64,000 bases of DNA from Thraustochytrium sp. TN22. Its lineage: Eukaryota; Sar; Bigyra; Thraustochytrida; Thraustochytriidae. Position numbers and translations under genes: made by a program. Below, one piece after another: positions 40,732 through 50,451 of the stretch; the stretch's first letter is position 1; the number at the start of each line of letters is the position of its first letter. The notes beneath the pieces were generated by a model. It ran no database searches. It was not told the origin of the DNA and saw only the letters and a program-made list of their open reading frames with translations. Location of the stretch: assembly GCA_013306675.1 (NCBI GenBank), contig JABLUY010000112.1, positions 50,097-114,096 on the forward strand, written 5' to 3'.

Positions 40732-43155
40732 CGGGACTGCCGCGCCGCGCCGCCGCGCCGCGCAGCGCGCCGCGAGCCCGGTTGCTCGATTGGTTGACTG
40801 GACTTGGTTGATCCGAGTCGAGTCGCGCACGGTGGTTAGGCCTCTCGCTCTGGCGCCACTGCAGCGTTGACGATTCGCAGAGAGTCAGTCGCCGTCAGCA
40901 GCCTGCGCCGTCAAATCGAATCAGCTCCGCCTCTGCAGAGGCTCGCCACGCCAGGCCAGGCGCGCTCGCTCGCTAGCCCAGGCAGCCTGCGGTGCGGTGC
41001 TCGCTCGCTCGCTCGAGCCCGAGGACCGATCGGATCGGCACAGATCCACCCGCGGTGACGAGGAGCCAGGGAGACCCAGCGCGCGCCCTCAAGAGCCAAG
41101 TCTTCCGGCTTTGCCGCCGCGCTCGCCGATGCTCATCCATGAGGCCTGCCTGCCCTCTAGCTAGCTAGGCTGCTGCTAGGTTTACGCCTCCTACTCGTAC
41201 CCGATGACGCCGGCGCTGCGGCTGCAGTGCAGGCAGCGCAGGCAGTGCGCCCGTCCATCCAAAGAGGACGGCCATGCAAGTTCCAGGGCGCTCAGCCTGA
41301 GCCTGCAGTGGCCGCTCGCCGGCGCGCGAGCGCGTGCGAGCACTGGCAGGAGTACTTGCTCAAGCTGGTCACGGTGCAGTGGCCGGGGCTTCCTCCGCCC
41401 GGGCAGGGCCGCGCGGCGGGGCACCAGCCTGCAGCTGCGCGTGGGCGCCCTGGACGGACCGACCCTCCAAGTCCGCAATCCGCAATCCAGGCCAGGCGAT
41501 CGATCCCTACTTGAAGGCGGGCGACGCGGACTCGAACCGCACAAGGCGCGAGGCGCAGGATAACTTTGGTTGGTTGGCCCGGGTGGCCGGGCCTTGCAGG
41601 ACCTCGATGAGCCCTTCGTGCGCACGAGGAGCTGCATGAGGTCTGGCCTGGCTCGGATATGCCAACCGCACACCCTGACGTTCGTCATGGTCGCAAATGG
41701 CAATAATCCGAGGAGGATCCTTCCGATTGGCAGTCTGACTCGGGGGAGAGAGAGGCGCCGCTGCTACTGCACCTACTATGCCGGTGCGGCAGGTTCGGGT
41801 TTTTGACGTGCGAGACCCTCCTTCGAGGTCGACACCTGGTCGCTCCGATCAAGCGAGCCTCAGAACCACCTGGAGCGAGGCCTGAGCTGCAGTGCGGCGG
41901 CCTGCGCGAAGCGGGCTGCAGGAAGGCCGGACGCTCACGCTTTCTAGGCGTGAGGCTCGCCTGGCTTGGGCGGGACTTCTGGAGGGCCTACGCGTGTTGT
42001 AGAGCAGTCGTAGGACAACGACGAGATCGGGTCAGGCTTCCCTCAGCACCACCAGGCATGATCTGGCATGACCTGGCTTACTTACTGGCTAGCTGAGGCC
42101 TCCTGCCTACTAGTACTAGTAGTAGTGCTTCCGAGTCAGCTCGACGATCCGAGTCGTGAACCCAAGCTAGGCAGACGTGACTCGTAGCTTGCAGTTTCAG
42201 GTGCATCTCAGGACCACCTTCTTCAAGTTGACGTTGAGCTTGAACGCAGGGTGTTGGCAAGGCGAGAAGGGCGCTTACTCACTGTCAGGCTGAACCTCTG
42301 CCCGCGGCGAACGGGATTCGTGCTTTGCAGCGGTCACGCCTTGCCGCTGCTTTTACTGCTCGCCCGTTCCAAGTTGCGCGAGCTACTACTGAGTAGCCTA
42401 CTACCTGGATAGGGCGCCAGCCGGGCGATGACACGAGGAGGTGAGCGAGCCGCACTCGATGGGGCTTGATTACCGCGGAGCTCGCGCTCGACCTGGAAGA
42501 GATCTTGCGCTCGAGGCCGTCGTCCCTTGACAACGGCGGCCTGGCCCGGCCGGGTTGTCGTTCTTTTGGCAGCCCCTGGAAAATCGCCTTGGCGTCCCTG
42601 CAGGGCCTGCTCTTGCGCCAGCTTTCCTCGGGTGCAAGCTGAGCTTTTCCTCCAAATCTAACACGAGCTCCCTCCCTCCCCTCGAGCTCGGCCCGAGCCT
42701 GGGCGTGATCCTTCATGTCAAATCAAATCGGAAAGCGTGCATGATGAGCAACGCGCTACTGCTGCTCGCTCGCTCGCTCGCTCGCTCGCTCGCTCGCTAC
42801 CCAGCTCGCTCGCTGTCAAGCAAGAGCAGACGAGCGCTCCTGCGCTTGCTAGCACATGCGAGCTCGTCCGCGACGCGACCAAGCGCGCTTCCTCACATGC
42901 ACCCTGCTCAAGTCGAAGCGAGCGCATGAGCAACGCGTTCCTTCCGTGGTACGCTCGCAGGCTGCTTCGCGCGTCGATCGCTGTCTGCCTCGCGCATGGA
43001 CTCGCTGCGCTCCTCGTCCCTGGCCTGCGGCGCGAACCTAACGACGGCGCTCTCCGAGTCCTTGCGTTGGCACAGGCACCAGGCAGGCCAGACATCCACA
43101 TTTTCAAAACAGGGCGACGGCGCGCGGCGGCGCGCGGGCCGGGCGCGCGGGCGGG
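40732..43155. other. 2.4-kb intergenic region upstream of SNRNP40 and strawberry notch
   Basis: No gene is supported; short frames lack any recognisable domain. GCTC tetranucleotide tracts lie at 41000-41015 and 42763-42798. CTAG-rich palindromic bits occur at 41159-41168 and 42110-42121. A GGTTCGAGTCC string near 41530 on the minus strand resembles a tRNA B box but no tRNA folds around it. This is the largest empty stretch in the window. Confidence 0.5.
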
Positions 43156-46100
43156 ATGGCGGCGGAGGATGCGGGCGGCGCGTGGGGCGCGTACGTGTGC
43201 CGAAGCGTGAGCAGCGGCCGCGATCACCCAGGCGCCATGGTGGAGCCGGCGAGTTTGGCGGCGGTGGAGCTGCCGCCGCTGGCGTACCCGGTGCTGGACT
43301 CGGTGGGCGCGCAGGTGGAGCGCGGTCTGCTGAGCAAGCTGCAATTGGAGGGCGTGGCGTTCGCGTGCCAAAAGCACCAACACTTCATGTCGAACGGGAG
43401 CAGGTTTGGCTTCTTCATCGGCGACGCCACGGGCACGGGCAAGGGTCGGCAGATCGCTGGCATCGTGCTGGACAACATGTGCCGCGGCCGCCGCCGGCAC
43501 CTGTGGTGCTCGGCGAGCCCGGACCTGGTCAAGGACGCAGCGCGCGACTTCCGGGACCTGGACGCCAACGTCGAGGTGCACGACGGCGTGCGCGCGCTGG
43601 ACCGGCCCAAGAAGCTCATGAGCGCCAGCAAGGCGCGGAGGCGCGGCGTCCTTTTCACCACGTACGCCTCTCTCGTGGCGTCCTCGGGCGCGCGCGATCG
43701 CTTCGAGCAAATCACCGACTGGCTCGGCCAGCCGGAAACCTTCGACGGCTGCCTCATCTTCGACGAGTGCCACAAGGCAAAGCATTTTCACGAGGACGAG
43801 GGCAAGGGGTCCAAGGTGGCCAAGGCCGTTGTGCGTCTGCAGCAGCTCTTCCCGCGCGCGCGTTGTCTCTACGTGTCGGCCACCGGCGTCTCGGACATCA
43901 ATAACATGGCGTACATGGACCGTCTCGGGCTCTGGGGCCCTGGCACGGCCTTTGCGGACTTTGGCCGCTTTCGTCACGCAATGGGCCGCCGCAACATTGG
44001 CGCGCTCGAGATGCTGGCCATCGAGCTCAAGTCCATCGGCCTACATGTCAGCCGCGGCCTCTCGTACAAGGACACCACCTTCTCGCTTGTGCGCGCCTCG
44101 CTCACGCCGAGGCAGCTCCGCATGTACCAGGCTGCCGCGGACTTTTGGCTGCAGCTGCGCCTCGCCCTGGCCAAGGCCATCGCCGTGGCGCAAGGCACCG
44201 CCAGGGCGTGGGGGCCCTACTGGTCCGCGCACCAGCGCTTCTTCAAGCAGCTCTGTATCGCCTTCAAGGTACCCGACGTCGTCCGCCTCGCGCGCGAAGC
44301 GCTCGCCGCCGGGCACTGCGTCGTGATCGGCTTGCAGTCCACCGGCGAGGCGGCGCTCGATTACTGGACCTCTCTCGAGCCGGACCAGCGCACGAGCGTG
44401 CCCGTGTGCTTTGTCAGCAACCTGCTCATCACGCAGTTCCTCCACGCGCACTTCCCGGTCGACCCCAAGCCGGCCGCTCAAGAACCAGCGGCGGCGCTCG
44501 AGACGCGCGCTGCGGCGCTGCGCGCGGCGCGCGACGACCTCCTCGCGCGCGCCGCGGCGCTCGAGCTCCCGGCCTCGGCTGTCGACGACCTCGTCTACCA
44601 GCTTGGCGGGCCGACGGCGGTCGCGGAGCTCACTGGCCGACGTTCGCGCATCCACGCACCGCCGCCTGCGGCCGGCGCCAGCGCCACCGACCTCGCCGCC
44701 GTTGCTGCCGCCTGCGAGGTGGCGACACGCAGCGCTGCCGGCGCGGAGGGCGTGACGTCCTCCTCCGAGGTGGATTCCGCCAACATCGCCGAGAAGGACG
44801 CCTTCATGCAAGGCGCCAAGGTCGTGGCGCTCATTAGCGACGCCGCCAGCACCGGCATCTCCCTCCACGCGGACTTTCGCGTGCGCAACCAGCGCCGTCG
44901 CGTCCACATTACCTGTGAGCTGGCCTGGGCAGCCGACACAGCCGTGCAGCAGCTGGGCCGCTCGCACCGGTCCTCGCAGGTCTCGGCACCGGACTTCAAG
45001 CTCGTCTCCAGCGGCATCGGTGGCGAGAATCGCTTCGTGTCCGCGGTCGCCTCTCGCCTGCGTAGCCTTGGTGCGCTCACGCACGGCGATCGTCGCGCCT
45101 CCTCGGCAGGCATGGTGCTCGAGGACTTCAACTTCGACTCGGCCCAGGGCCGCCTCGCGCTCGCGGAGCTCCTCACGCAGACCATGCACAACTGCGTCGT
45201 GCCGGGCGTCGACTGGGCTCAGGTTCTCGCACGAGTGCACGAGGACTGGCGCCTCGCCGGCTGGGACGGCGTGCCTCGGCCCGTCCAAGTCCTTCCCGTC
45301 CGCCCGGCCGGCCCCTTTAGCAACACGGTGGCCCACCAGGCGGTCGTCGCAGCGGTGCTCCGCCAGTACTGGACCGCGACGCACCTACCGCACACCGAGG
45401 CGGACTTTGTGCACTGCATTGCGCAGTGCCTGCGCATGCTCTACGATAACGTCTCCATTGAGGAGGCCGCCGCCGAGACGCCCGATGCGCTCTCCGTCAA
45501 GGAGAAAGACCGCCGCAGCGTCAACAAATTCCTCAACAAGTTGCTTGGGCTTCCCGTGCACCTGCAGGCGCTCCTCTTCCAGTACTTCACCGCCGTCCTC
45601 GACAGCCGCATCGAGCAAGCACGCTTTGACGGCACGCACGACGAGGGCGTCAGCGATGTGCACGCCAACTCCATCATCCCGCTAGGCCCGCCCGAGACCG
45701 TCCATACCGACACTGTCTCGGGCGGCACACTCCAGCTCCAGCTGCTGCGCCTCGATCGCGGCGTGTCCTTTGAGACGGCAATCAACTGGTTGCGTCGAGC
45801 CATCGAGGCGGTCCACGCCGCGCGGGACCGGGGTCTTCTCCTTGCGGAGGATGCCGAAGCGGACGACGAGGATGACAAGGACGACAAGGACGACGACAAA
45901 CACGACGACAAAGACAACGCCTCCACAGCGCAAGTCGTGAATCAGCCTGAGGAAGTCAAGCGCCGGGACGCAGCAATTCCTGCTGACGATGGCGAAGTGG
46001 AGCGCAAGGACGCCAAGGGTGACGAAATTCGCGAGCCACATCCGCTGGATGCACTCATGGAGGAAGCAAAGGCGCTGCGCGTTGGCGGTTTCTTCGTGTC

Positions 46101-47250
46101 AAGGAAGCCCGTGGGCGCGCAGCGCACGCAGCTGTACATTCTCGCGGTAAGACTGGATCCACGGTCGGAGAATGTGACCATTTTCAGGCCCAACACGGGG
46201 CGCGCGCCGCATGACAGACCGATGGAGTTCGTGGAGAAGATCTATCGGGAGACGAACGTTGCGGATGCGGAGCAGAACTGGCGCGAGGTCTTCGAGGCCT
46301 CTGCTCAGGGATGCGTGCACGGCGCGGGGTGCGCTGAAGGCAAGGAGTGCTCCTTCGGAGCGCGCCTAAGTACCCTGGGCGTTTTGTCCGGCAACGTGGT
46401 GTCCATGTGGACACTGCTCGAGGAGGTCTTGCATATGGATGCGGTCAATGTCCCCGTGTACGAGCAGAGTCTGCGCATCGTGCGCGTCAAGATGGATTCC
46501 GGCGATCGCGCGGTGGGCGTGCGTTGGCCGGCAGGCGCCGTCGAGGCGCTCCGCGAGAAGCTGCGCGGCCGGCGATCCGTGACCCTCATGGTGCCTCACC
46601 AAGCAAACTCGTTCGGCTTTTCGCTCAATACAAACCTCTCGCTGGTCGTTCGAGCCGACTTTGCTGCGGCGGCTGGGCTCGAGACCGGCCACGTGGTCCT
46701 CCAGGTTGGCGCGACCCGTTGCGTCGGCATGCCGCGCGAGCGTGTGCTGGACCTGATCACGGCCAACTTTAACAATCACTCGCGAAGCTTGGAGCTCGTC
46801 ATTGCCCCTCCAGTGCAGACTGCCTCGCACGGCAAGGACGCGCAGTCCGCTGTGGCGATGCAGCACGAGGAGCCTACACCGATCGACCCAGCATGCATGA
46901 AGGTCTACATGCAAGGCGCGACGTTGATGAAGTTCTTTGGCAAGCGGCCACGCGAAGATGCAGAGGCGCTTGCGGCAAGGGACAGGGGGCATGGCCAAGC
47001 GTGCCGAGCCGAGTCCTCCGTGGCCTCCGCGCAGACTTCTGCGCCGCTCCCGGTGCCAGCGGCGGCGGCTTCGGCACCGCTGCCGGTCTTGTCCGACGCT
47101 GCCAAAGCGACCCCAAGTCCAGCGGCTACGACGTCAAAACGTGCCAAGACCAAGGCCGGAGCGCCCGCGAAACTGACCTCCTTTTTCACCAAGGCTGCAG
47201 CAAAGAAGCCCAAGGCAAGTGTGACCGAGGTGATTGATCTGATTGACTGA
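43156..47250 (+). CDS. SBNO: Strawberry-notch helicase-like protein with PDZ-like domain and PIP-like/SIM-like tail
   Basis: 1364 residues from ATG 43156. The SF2-like core has a Walker A GDATGTGKG (89-97), a DECH Walker B (203-206), and the C-terminal domain block LISDAASTGISLHAD ... QQLGRSHRSSQVSAPD ... LGALTHGDRRAS (~555-650), diagnostic of the SBNO family of chromatin/transcription coregulators. An acidic Asp/Lys run lies near 905-920. Residues ~1150-1217 fit a PDZ domain (SFGFSLNTNLSLVV, AGLETGHVVLQVGATRCVGM). The tail carries two L-x-x-F-F boxes, TLMKFFGK (1256-1263) and KLTSFFTK (1339-1346), and ends in VTEVIDLID, a SUMO-interacting-motif pattern. Alternative start: ATG 43240. Confidence 0.9.
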   Translation: MAAEDAGGAWGAYVCRSVSSGRDHPGAMVEPASLAAVELPPLAYPVLDSVGAQVERGLLSKLQLEGVAFACQKHQHFMSNGSRFGFFIGDATGTGKGRQIAGIVLDNMCRGRRRHLWCSASPDLVKDAARDFRDLDANVEVHDGVRALDRPKKLMSASKARRRGVLFTTYASLVASSGARDRFEQITDWLGQPETFDGCLIFDECHKAKHFHEDEGKGSKVAKAVVRLQQLFPRARCLYVSATGVSDINNMAYMDRLGLWGPGTAFADFGRFRHAMGRRNIGALEMLAIELKSIGLHVSRGLSYKDTTFSLVRASLTPRQLRMYQAAADFWLQLRLALAKAIAVAQGTARAWGPYWSAHQRFFKQLCIAFKVPDVVRLAREALAAGHCVVIGLQSTGEAALDYWTSLEPDQRTSVPVCFVSNLLITQFLHAHFPVDPKPAAQEPAAALETRAAALRAARDDLLARAAALELPASAVDDLVYQLGGPTAVAELTGRRSRIHAPPPAAGASATDLAAVAAACEVATRSAAGAEGVTSSSEVDSANIAEKDAFMQGAKVVALISDAASTGISLHADFRVRNQRRRVHITCELAWAADTAVQQLGRSHRSSQVSAPDFKLVSSGIGGENRFVSAVASRLRSLGALTHGDRRASSAGMVLEDFNFDSAQGRLALAELLTQTMHNCVVPGVDWAQVLARVHEDWRLAGWDGVPRPVQVLPVRPAGPFSNTVAHQAVVAAVLRQYWTATHLPHTEADFVHCIAQCLRMLYDNVSIEEAAAETPDALSVKEKDRRSVNKFLNKLLGLPVHLQALLFQYFTAVLDSRIEQARFDGTHDEGVSDVHANSIIPLGPPETVHTDTVSGGTLQLQLLRLDRGVSFETAINWLRRAIEAVHAARDRGLLLAEDAEADDEDDKDDKDDDKHDDKDNASTAQVVNQPEEVKRRDAAIPADDGEVERKDAKGDEIREPHPLDALMEEAKALRVGGFFVSRKPVGAQRTQLYILAVRLDPRSENVTIFRPNTGRAPHDRPMEFVEKIYRETNVADAEQNWREVFEASAQGCVHGAGCAEGKECSFGARLSTLGVLSGNVVSMWTLLEEVLHMDAVNVPVYEQSLRIVRVKMDSGDRAVGVRWPAGAVEALREKLRGRRSVTLMVPHQANSFGFSLNTNLSLVVRADFAAAAGLETGHVVLQVGATRCVGMPRERVLDLITANFNNHSRSLELVIAPPVQTASHGKDAQSAVAMQHEEPTPIDPACMKVYMQGATLMKFFGKRPREDAEALAARDRGHGQACRAESSVASAQTSAPLPVPAAAASAPLPVLSDAAKATPSPAATTSKRAKTKAGAPAKLTSFFTKAAAKKPKASVTEVIDLID

Positions 47251-47271
47251 TAGGTGAGACCAGGGTAATAT

Positions 47272-47309
47272 CACACCACGTCGTCGTATGACACCACGTC
47301 GTCGATTCT
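47272..47309. repeat. Short direct repeat just after the strawberry-notch stop
   Basis: ACACCACGTCGTCG occurs twice, 18 bp apart, 20-60 bp beyond the stop. Each copy contains CACGTCGTCG. Confidence 0.7.
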
Positions 47310-47474
47310 CGATGAGCACCTCCCTCTACGCCCAGGAGACTGCACTGCGCTAGGTCGGAGGCTCACAGTGATCCGAAAGAAAGAAACGACCCCACCTTGA
47401 AGTAGTCGCTCGAAGGCGAACGAATGGGCAGTGACTTGACGTGCTGTGGAACGTCCGGCGCTGTGTCGCGAAAA

Positions 47475-47565
47475 GTCCAAGTAAGCCTCGAGGTGCGTCT
47501 CAGACTCGTGCACGGCGGAAAGTCCGAGCAAGCCTCGAGGTGCGTCTCAGACTCGTGCACGGCGG
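47475..47565. repeat. 47-bp tandem duplication
   Basis: Copies begin with GTCCAAGTAAGCCTCGAGG at 47475 and GTCCGAGCAAGCCTCGAGG at 47522. The shared core AGCCTCGAGGTGCGTCTCAG is identical. It lies in the TIR-like remnant region and disrupts whatever coding sequence was there. Confidence 0.9.
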
Positions 47566-47810
47566 CAGAGGGCTTGCCATTGGCGAATGCTTCGTAGAGC
47601 TGCGTCTGAACGGAGTCGCTGGCGAAGATGCACTCGGTAGGGAGGAGCAGGAACGTCCGGTACTCCCGCACGCCGTTTAGCATGGCTGGCAGCCCGGTTG
47701 AGGTTGCTGCGAAAGTCACGCGAGAACCAGAGCTTCACGCCACGCGCCCTGAGCTTATTGGCGAGGTCGCGCACCAGGTCAGTATGCGCAAGCTTGCGCG
47801 TGGACTGTTC
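47560..47810 (-). pseudogene. Frame-broken TIR-domain-like remnant
   Basis: Two minus-strand frames give adjacent pieces of a TIR-like alpha/beta domain. The upstream piece reads LVRDLANKLRARGVKLWFSRDF; in TIR domains this is the helix A and beta-B strand. After a frame change the next piece reads MLNGVREYRTFLLLPTECIFASDSV and then LYEAFANGKP, matching the beta-D/helix-D portion. Distances are as in one continuous domain, but the frames differ and the first strand is missing or unrecognisable. Either a decayed gene or one with a small intron. The 47-bp duplication lies at its 3' side. Confidence 0.55.
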
Positions 47811-48142
47811 GTGCAGGACAGGACGAGCGGGTTTGGGCCGACCGTCGACTCTGTGTCGAGTTCGACGCTAGCGTCCAGGAGATGGGCTTTTCCACAAGGC
47901 AAGCAGACGCAGACGCCGTCCTGCTGACATGGCCTTTGGCTTGAGGCTTGGTACAGCGGTCAATCTCTCTCTCTCTTTCCTCGTCTCTCCGCCTCTCCGC
48001 GTCTCTGTTTGTCTGTCTGTCTCTGTCTGTCTCTGTCTCTCTGTCTCTCTGTCTCTCTGTCTCTGATCCTCCACTTGCATTTCCATCAAGAAAAAGGCTC
48101 TCATCATCATCACTTCCTGTCTGTCAACTTCAAGGAGCTGGG
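47811..48142. repeat. Spacer with a CT/GTCT microsatellite
   Basis: A pyrimidine array (CTCT, GTCT, GTCTCTCT) spans 47966-48064 beyond the 7TM-RGS stop. No gene is seen. Confidence 0.8.
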
Positions 48143-49801
48143 TCATGGATTGATTCCATTGTCTGGGACAACCGCGGAGGAGCCTGAGGATGCGAGGATT
48201 TCGGAGAAGGTGCGCACCTTGGACATTTCGCTCTGAAACTGCGCCCAGAGGTTGGCGTTGATATCGTCCTTGAGGTAGCGCTGGAAGGAGTCGTAGAATA
48301 GCATGGTGAGCACCTCCGCAAGGCACTCGTCGAAGACGTCTGGAGTGACGACGAAGCGCGGAAAGGCCTCGGCGGCGGCAGCACCCGCGCTAGCTGTGAT
48401 GCGGGTCGTCATCTTGCGGCCGGGCGCGTATTTTTTTGCCGAAGCGCTCAGGATGTTCGTCGCGCCTGGACTGGCGTCGGGCGGTGTGGGGCTCACAGAA
48501 GCTGGTGGCCTCCATGCGGGGTCCAGCGGCGCAAACTTGCGCAGGAAGTTGTCCGGGATGTTAATCTGGAACTCGGCCTTTTGCCAGATGAACTTGAGGA
48601 AGATGCGGCGGCACTCTGCGTCCATGCTTCCGTCCGAGGCCTCCGCGGTCGACCCGAGCACGTTGCCGTCCTTGGGGGAGGAGCTTAAAAAGGCCCAAGG
48701 ACGCGAGAGGCCCGCGGCGCCCTCGGTCACTCCGGCGCTGGAAGAGAAGCGCTTCTTGTAGCTGATGGCCTCGGTGATGAACAGCAGCGTCTCGAAGCCG
48801 AACTCCTTGCGCAGGTGCGTCGCAACAGAGACGTAGCCATCTGGTGTGAGCAGGAAGGCCTTGAGCAGCGCGACGTTGCGGTCCAGGCCCATCTCGTCGC
48901 CACTCTTCAGCTCGTCCTCGAGCACGCGACGCTCGCGTGCATCGCGCATCACCTTGTGGCACGGGCTTGCAATGACATCCACAAAGATGCGCAGCATGGC
49001 AAGCGCAAAGACGCCGCAGGACCAGCGCACGTGCAGGCCGAAGAGGGATCCCACGCCTGCGGCAGAGAGCACCACCATGCCAACGCAACTGTGCAAGGAG
49101 ATGCGCTTGAGCGAGTTGCCAATACCCAGCGTGTCGGCCGAGCGGGCGTGTTGCCGCCTGAGCTCCGAGATGATGGGCAGCAGAAGGTAGGTCATCACGA
49201 CGCCATTCATGGCGAAGGTGCCAATGGAGATGTATACCCAAATGCTTCCCTGAGTACACACGCTGTAGCTCGGCGGGATGACGTGGCCATTGATGTCATC
49301 CATAAAGTACATGAGGATGGCCACCGCCATGACGATGGCGAAGAAGCTGTTGACCCAGCGGATGCGCTTGAGCATGGTTTCCACGACCTGGTGCTCGACG
49401 AGCACGAGCGCGCGCTGCGAGGAGTCCTGACCAGATGAGTTCAGTCTGTAGAGACGGTGGAATCGGAGCAGGTACATCTCGAACAAATGACACAGCGGCA
49501 CGAGCGGCGAGACAAAAAAGAGCATGACGACGCGGCACGTCAGAAACGGGTCGTCGACGAAGATGGCCGTCGCCATGGCGCACAGCACGGCGAGCAATGA
49601 GCCCAGCGCGAGCGACTTGCGCACGCCACGCACGCGCACGAGCCGATTTGAACGGTAGCGCCTGAAGGTCCTCAGGTAGACAGCCAAACCGGCGAGGACG
49701 AGCAGGCCCGCCAGCAGCGACGCTGAGACGGTCAGTGCACCATTGAGGCCGAAGTTGGCGTCCGCTGTGCCGTACCCCACGGCCGAGACCTCGACGGTCA
49801 T
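48143..49801 (-). CDS. Seven-transmembrane protein fused to an RGS domain
   Basis: 552 residues from ATG 49801. Seven hydrophobic segments lie near 22-43, 62-82, 89-111, 150-168, 185-208, 235-257 and 260-280. They are followed by an RGS domain spread over 312-515: LLTPDGYVSVATHLRKEFGFETLLFITEAI, then FLKFIWQKAEFQINIPDNFL, and the C-terminal helix pair VFDECLAEVLTMLFYDSFQRYLKDD, with a ~50-residue Ser/Gly-rich insertion. RGS domains speed up GTP hydrolysis by G-alpha, so this would be a membrane-tethered G-protein regulator or receptor like plant RGS1. Ligand is unknown. A GCCA microsatellite stands just upstream of the start. Confidence 0.85.
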   Translation of the reverse strand: MTVEVSAVGYGTADANFGLNGALTVSASLLAGLLVLAGLAVYLRTFRRYRSNRLVRVRGVRKSLALGSLLAVLCAMATAIFVDDPFLTCRVVMLFFVSPLVPLCHLFEMYLLRFHRLYRLNSSGQDSSQRALVLVEHQVVETMLKRIRWVNSFFAIVMAVAILMYFMDDINGHVIPPSYSVCTQGSIWVYISIGTFAMNGVVMTYLLLPIISELRRQHARSADTLGIGNSLKRISLHSCVGMVVLSAAGVGSLFGLHVRWSCGVFALAMLRIFVDVIASPCHKVMRDARERRVLEDELKSGDEMGLDRNVALLKAFLLTPDGYVSVATHLRKEFGFETLLFITEAISYKKRFSSSAGVTEGAAGLSRPWAFLSSSPKDGNVLGSTAEASDGSMDAECRRIFLKFIWQKAEFQINIPDNFLRKFAPLDPAWRPPASVSPTPPDASPGATNILSASAKKYAPGRKMTTRITASAGAAAAEAFPRFVVTPDVFDECLAEVLTMLFYDSFQRYLKDDINANLWAQFQSEMSKVRTFSEILASSGSSAVVPDNGINP

Positions 49802-49841
49802 CGCTTCCTTTTCGGCTGGCGAGCTAGCTGGCTAGCTAGCT

Positions 49842-49877
<36 letters not shown>

Positions 49878-50450
49878 CTGGCAAATGGGCGACGCACGCA
49901 CGGACTGCACGCCGCCCGACCCGCGCCCCGCGCTCGGCGCACGGGGCTCAAGACGGCCCGCCCGCGGCTTGACGCTGTGCTGCCCAATTGGTGGCGATTT
50001 CCCCTCGCACCGTGCTGCTCATTGGCCGCTGCAGCACGCAGGCAGCCTGAGCGCCGCCTCCGCGGAATGGAGGCGTCCACGTGCAGCCGACACAGCCTCG
50101 TTATCCCCCTCAACGGCTCGTCTCATAGCGGTGGAATGCAAATTGCCAACTGTGATCGCCACCCTTGCCCAACAGCAGGAAACGGCCCGGCCTCGGCCTA
50201 CTCCCGTGCCATGGCGGGCCGGCCGCGCAGCCAAATACCATAGATGGTCCGCAAAGTGAACACGTAACAGCAAGGCCGCAGGCGGCCGCAGGTCGCACTG
50301 CGTGGACAGTCACGAGCGCTTCAAGTTCAGCCAAGCAAGGTCGCAGAAAAAACGGATTTTCGGCGAGGGACGAAACTGTGGTCGAGTGCTCTGGGTCCGG
50401 GCATCTGCTGCTTCCTGGGATATAAAAGGGTTTGCGACATGGTTTGGCGC
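49802..50450. other. Intergenic region upstream of the 7TM-RGS gene
   Basis: Holds a CTAG/GCCA tetranucleotide array at 49823-49876, within 25-75 bp of the 7TM-RGS ATG. A perfect TATAAAAG lies at 50421-50428 on the plus strand, but no plausible gene follows it. The segmental duplication begins around 50452. Confidence 0.5.
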
Positions 50451-50451
50451 A

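Noticed and set aside
41500-41560. tRNA-like B box GGTTCGAGTCC on the minus strand
   Set aside because: A T-arm can form, but the distance to the only matching acceptor strand is about 8 bases too short and there is no A box or D arm.
50421-50428. TATAAAAG as a promoter
   Set aside because: A good TATA box by sequence, but no credible plus-strand gene follows and copy 2 of the duplication lacks it.
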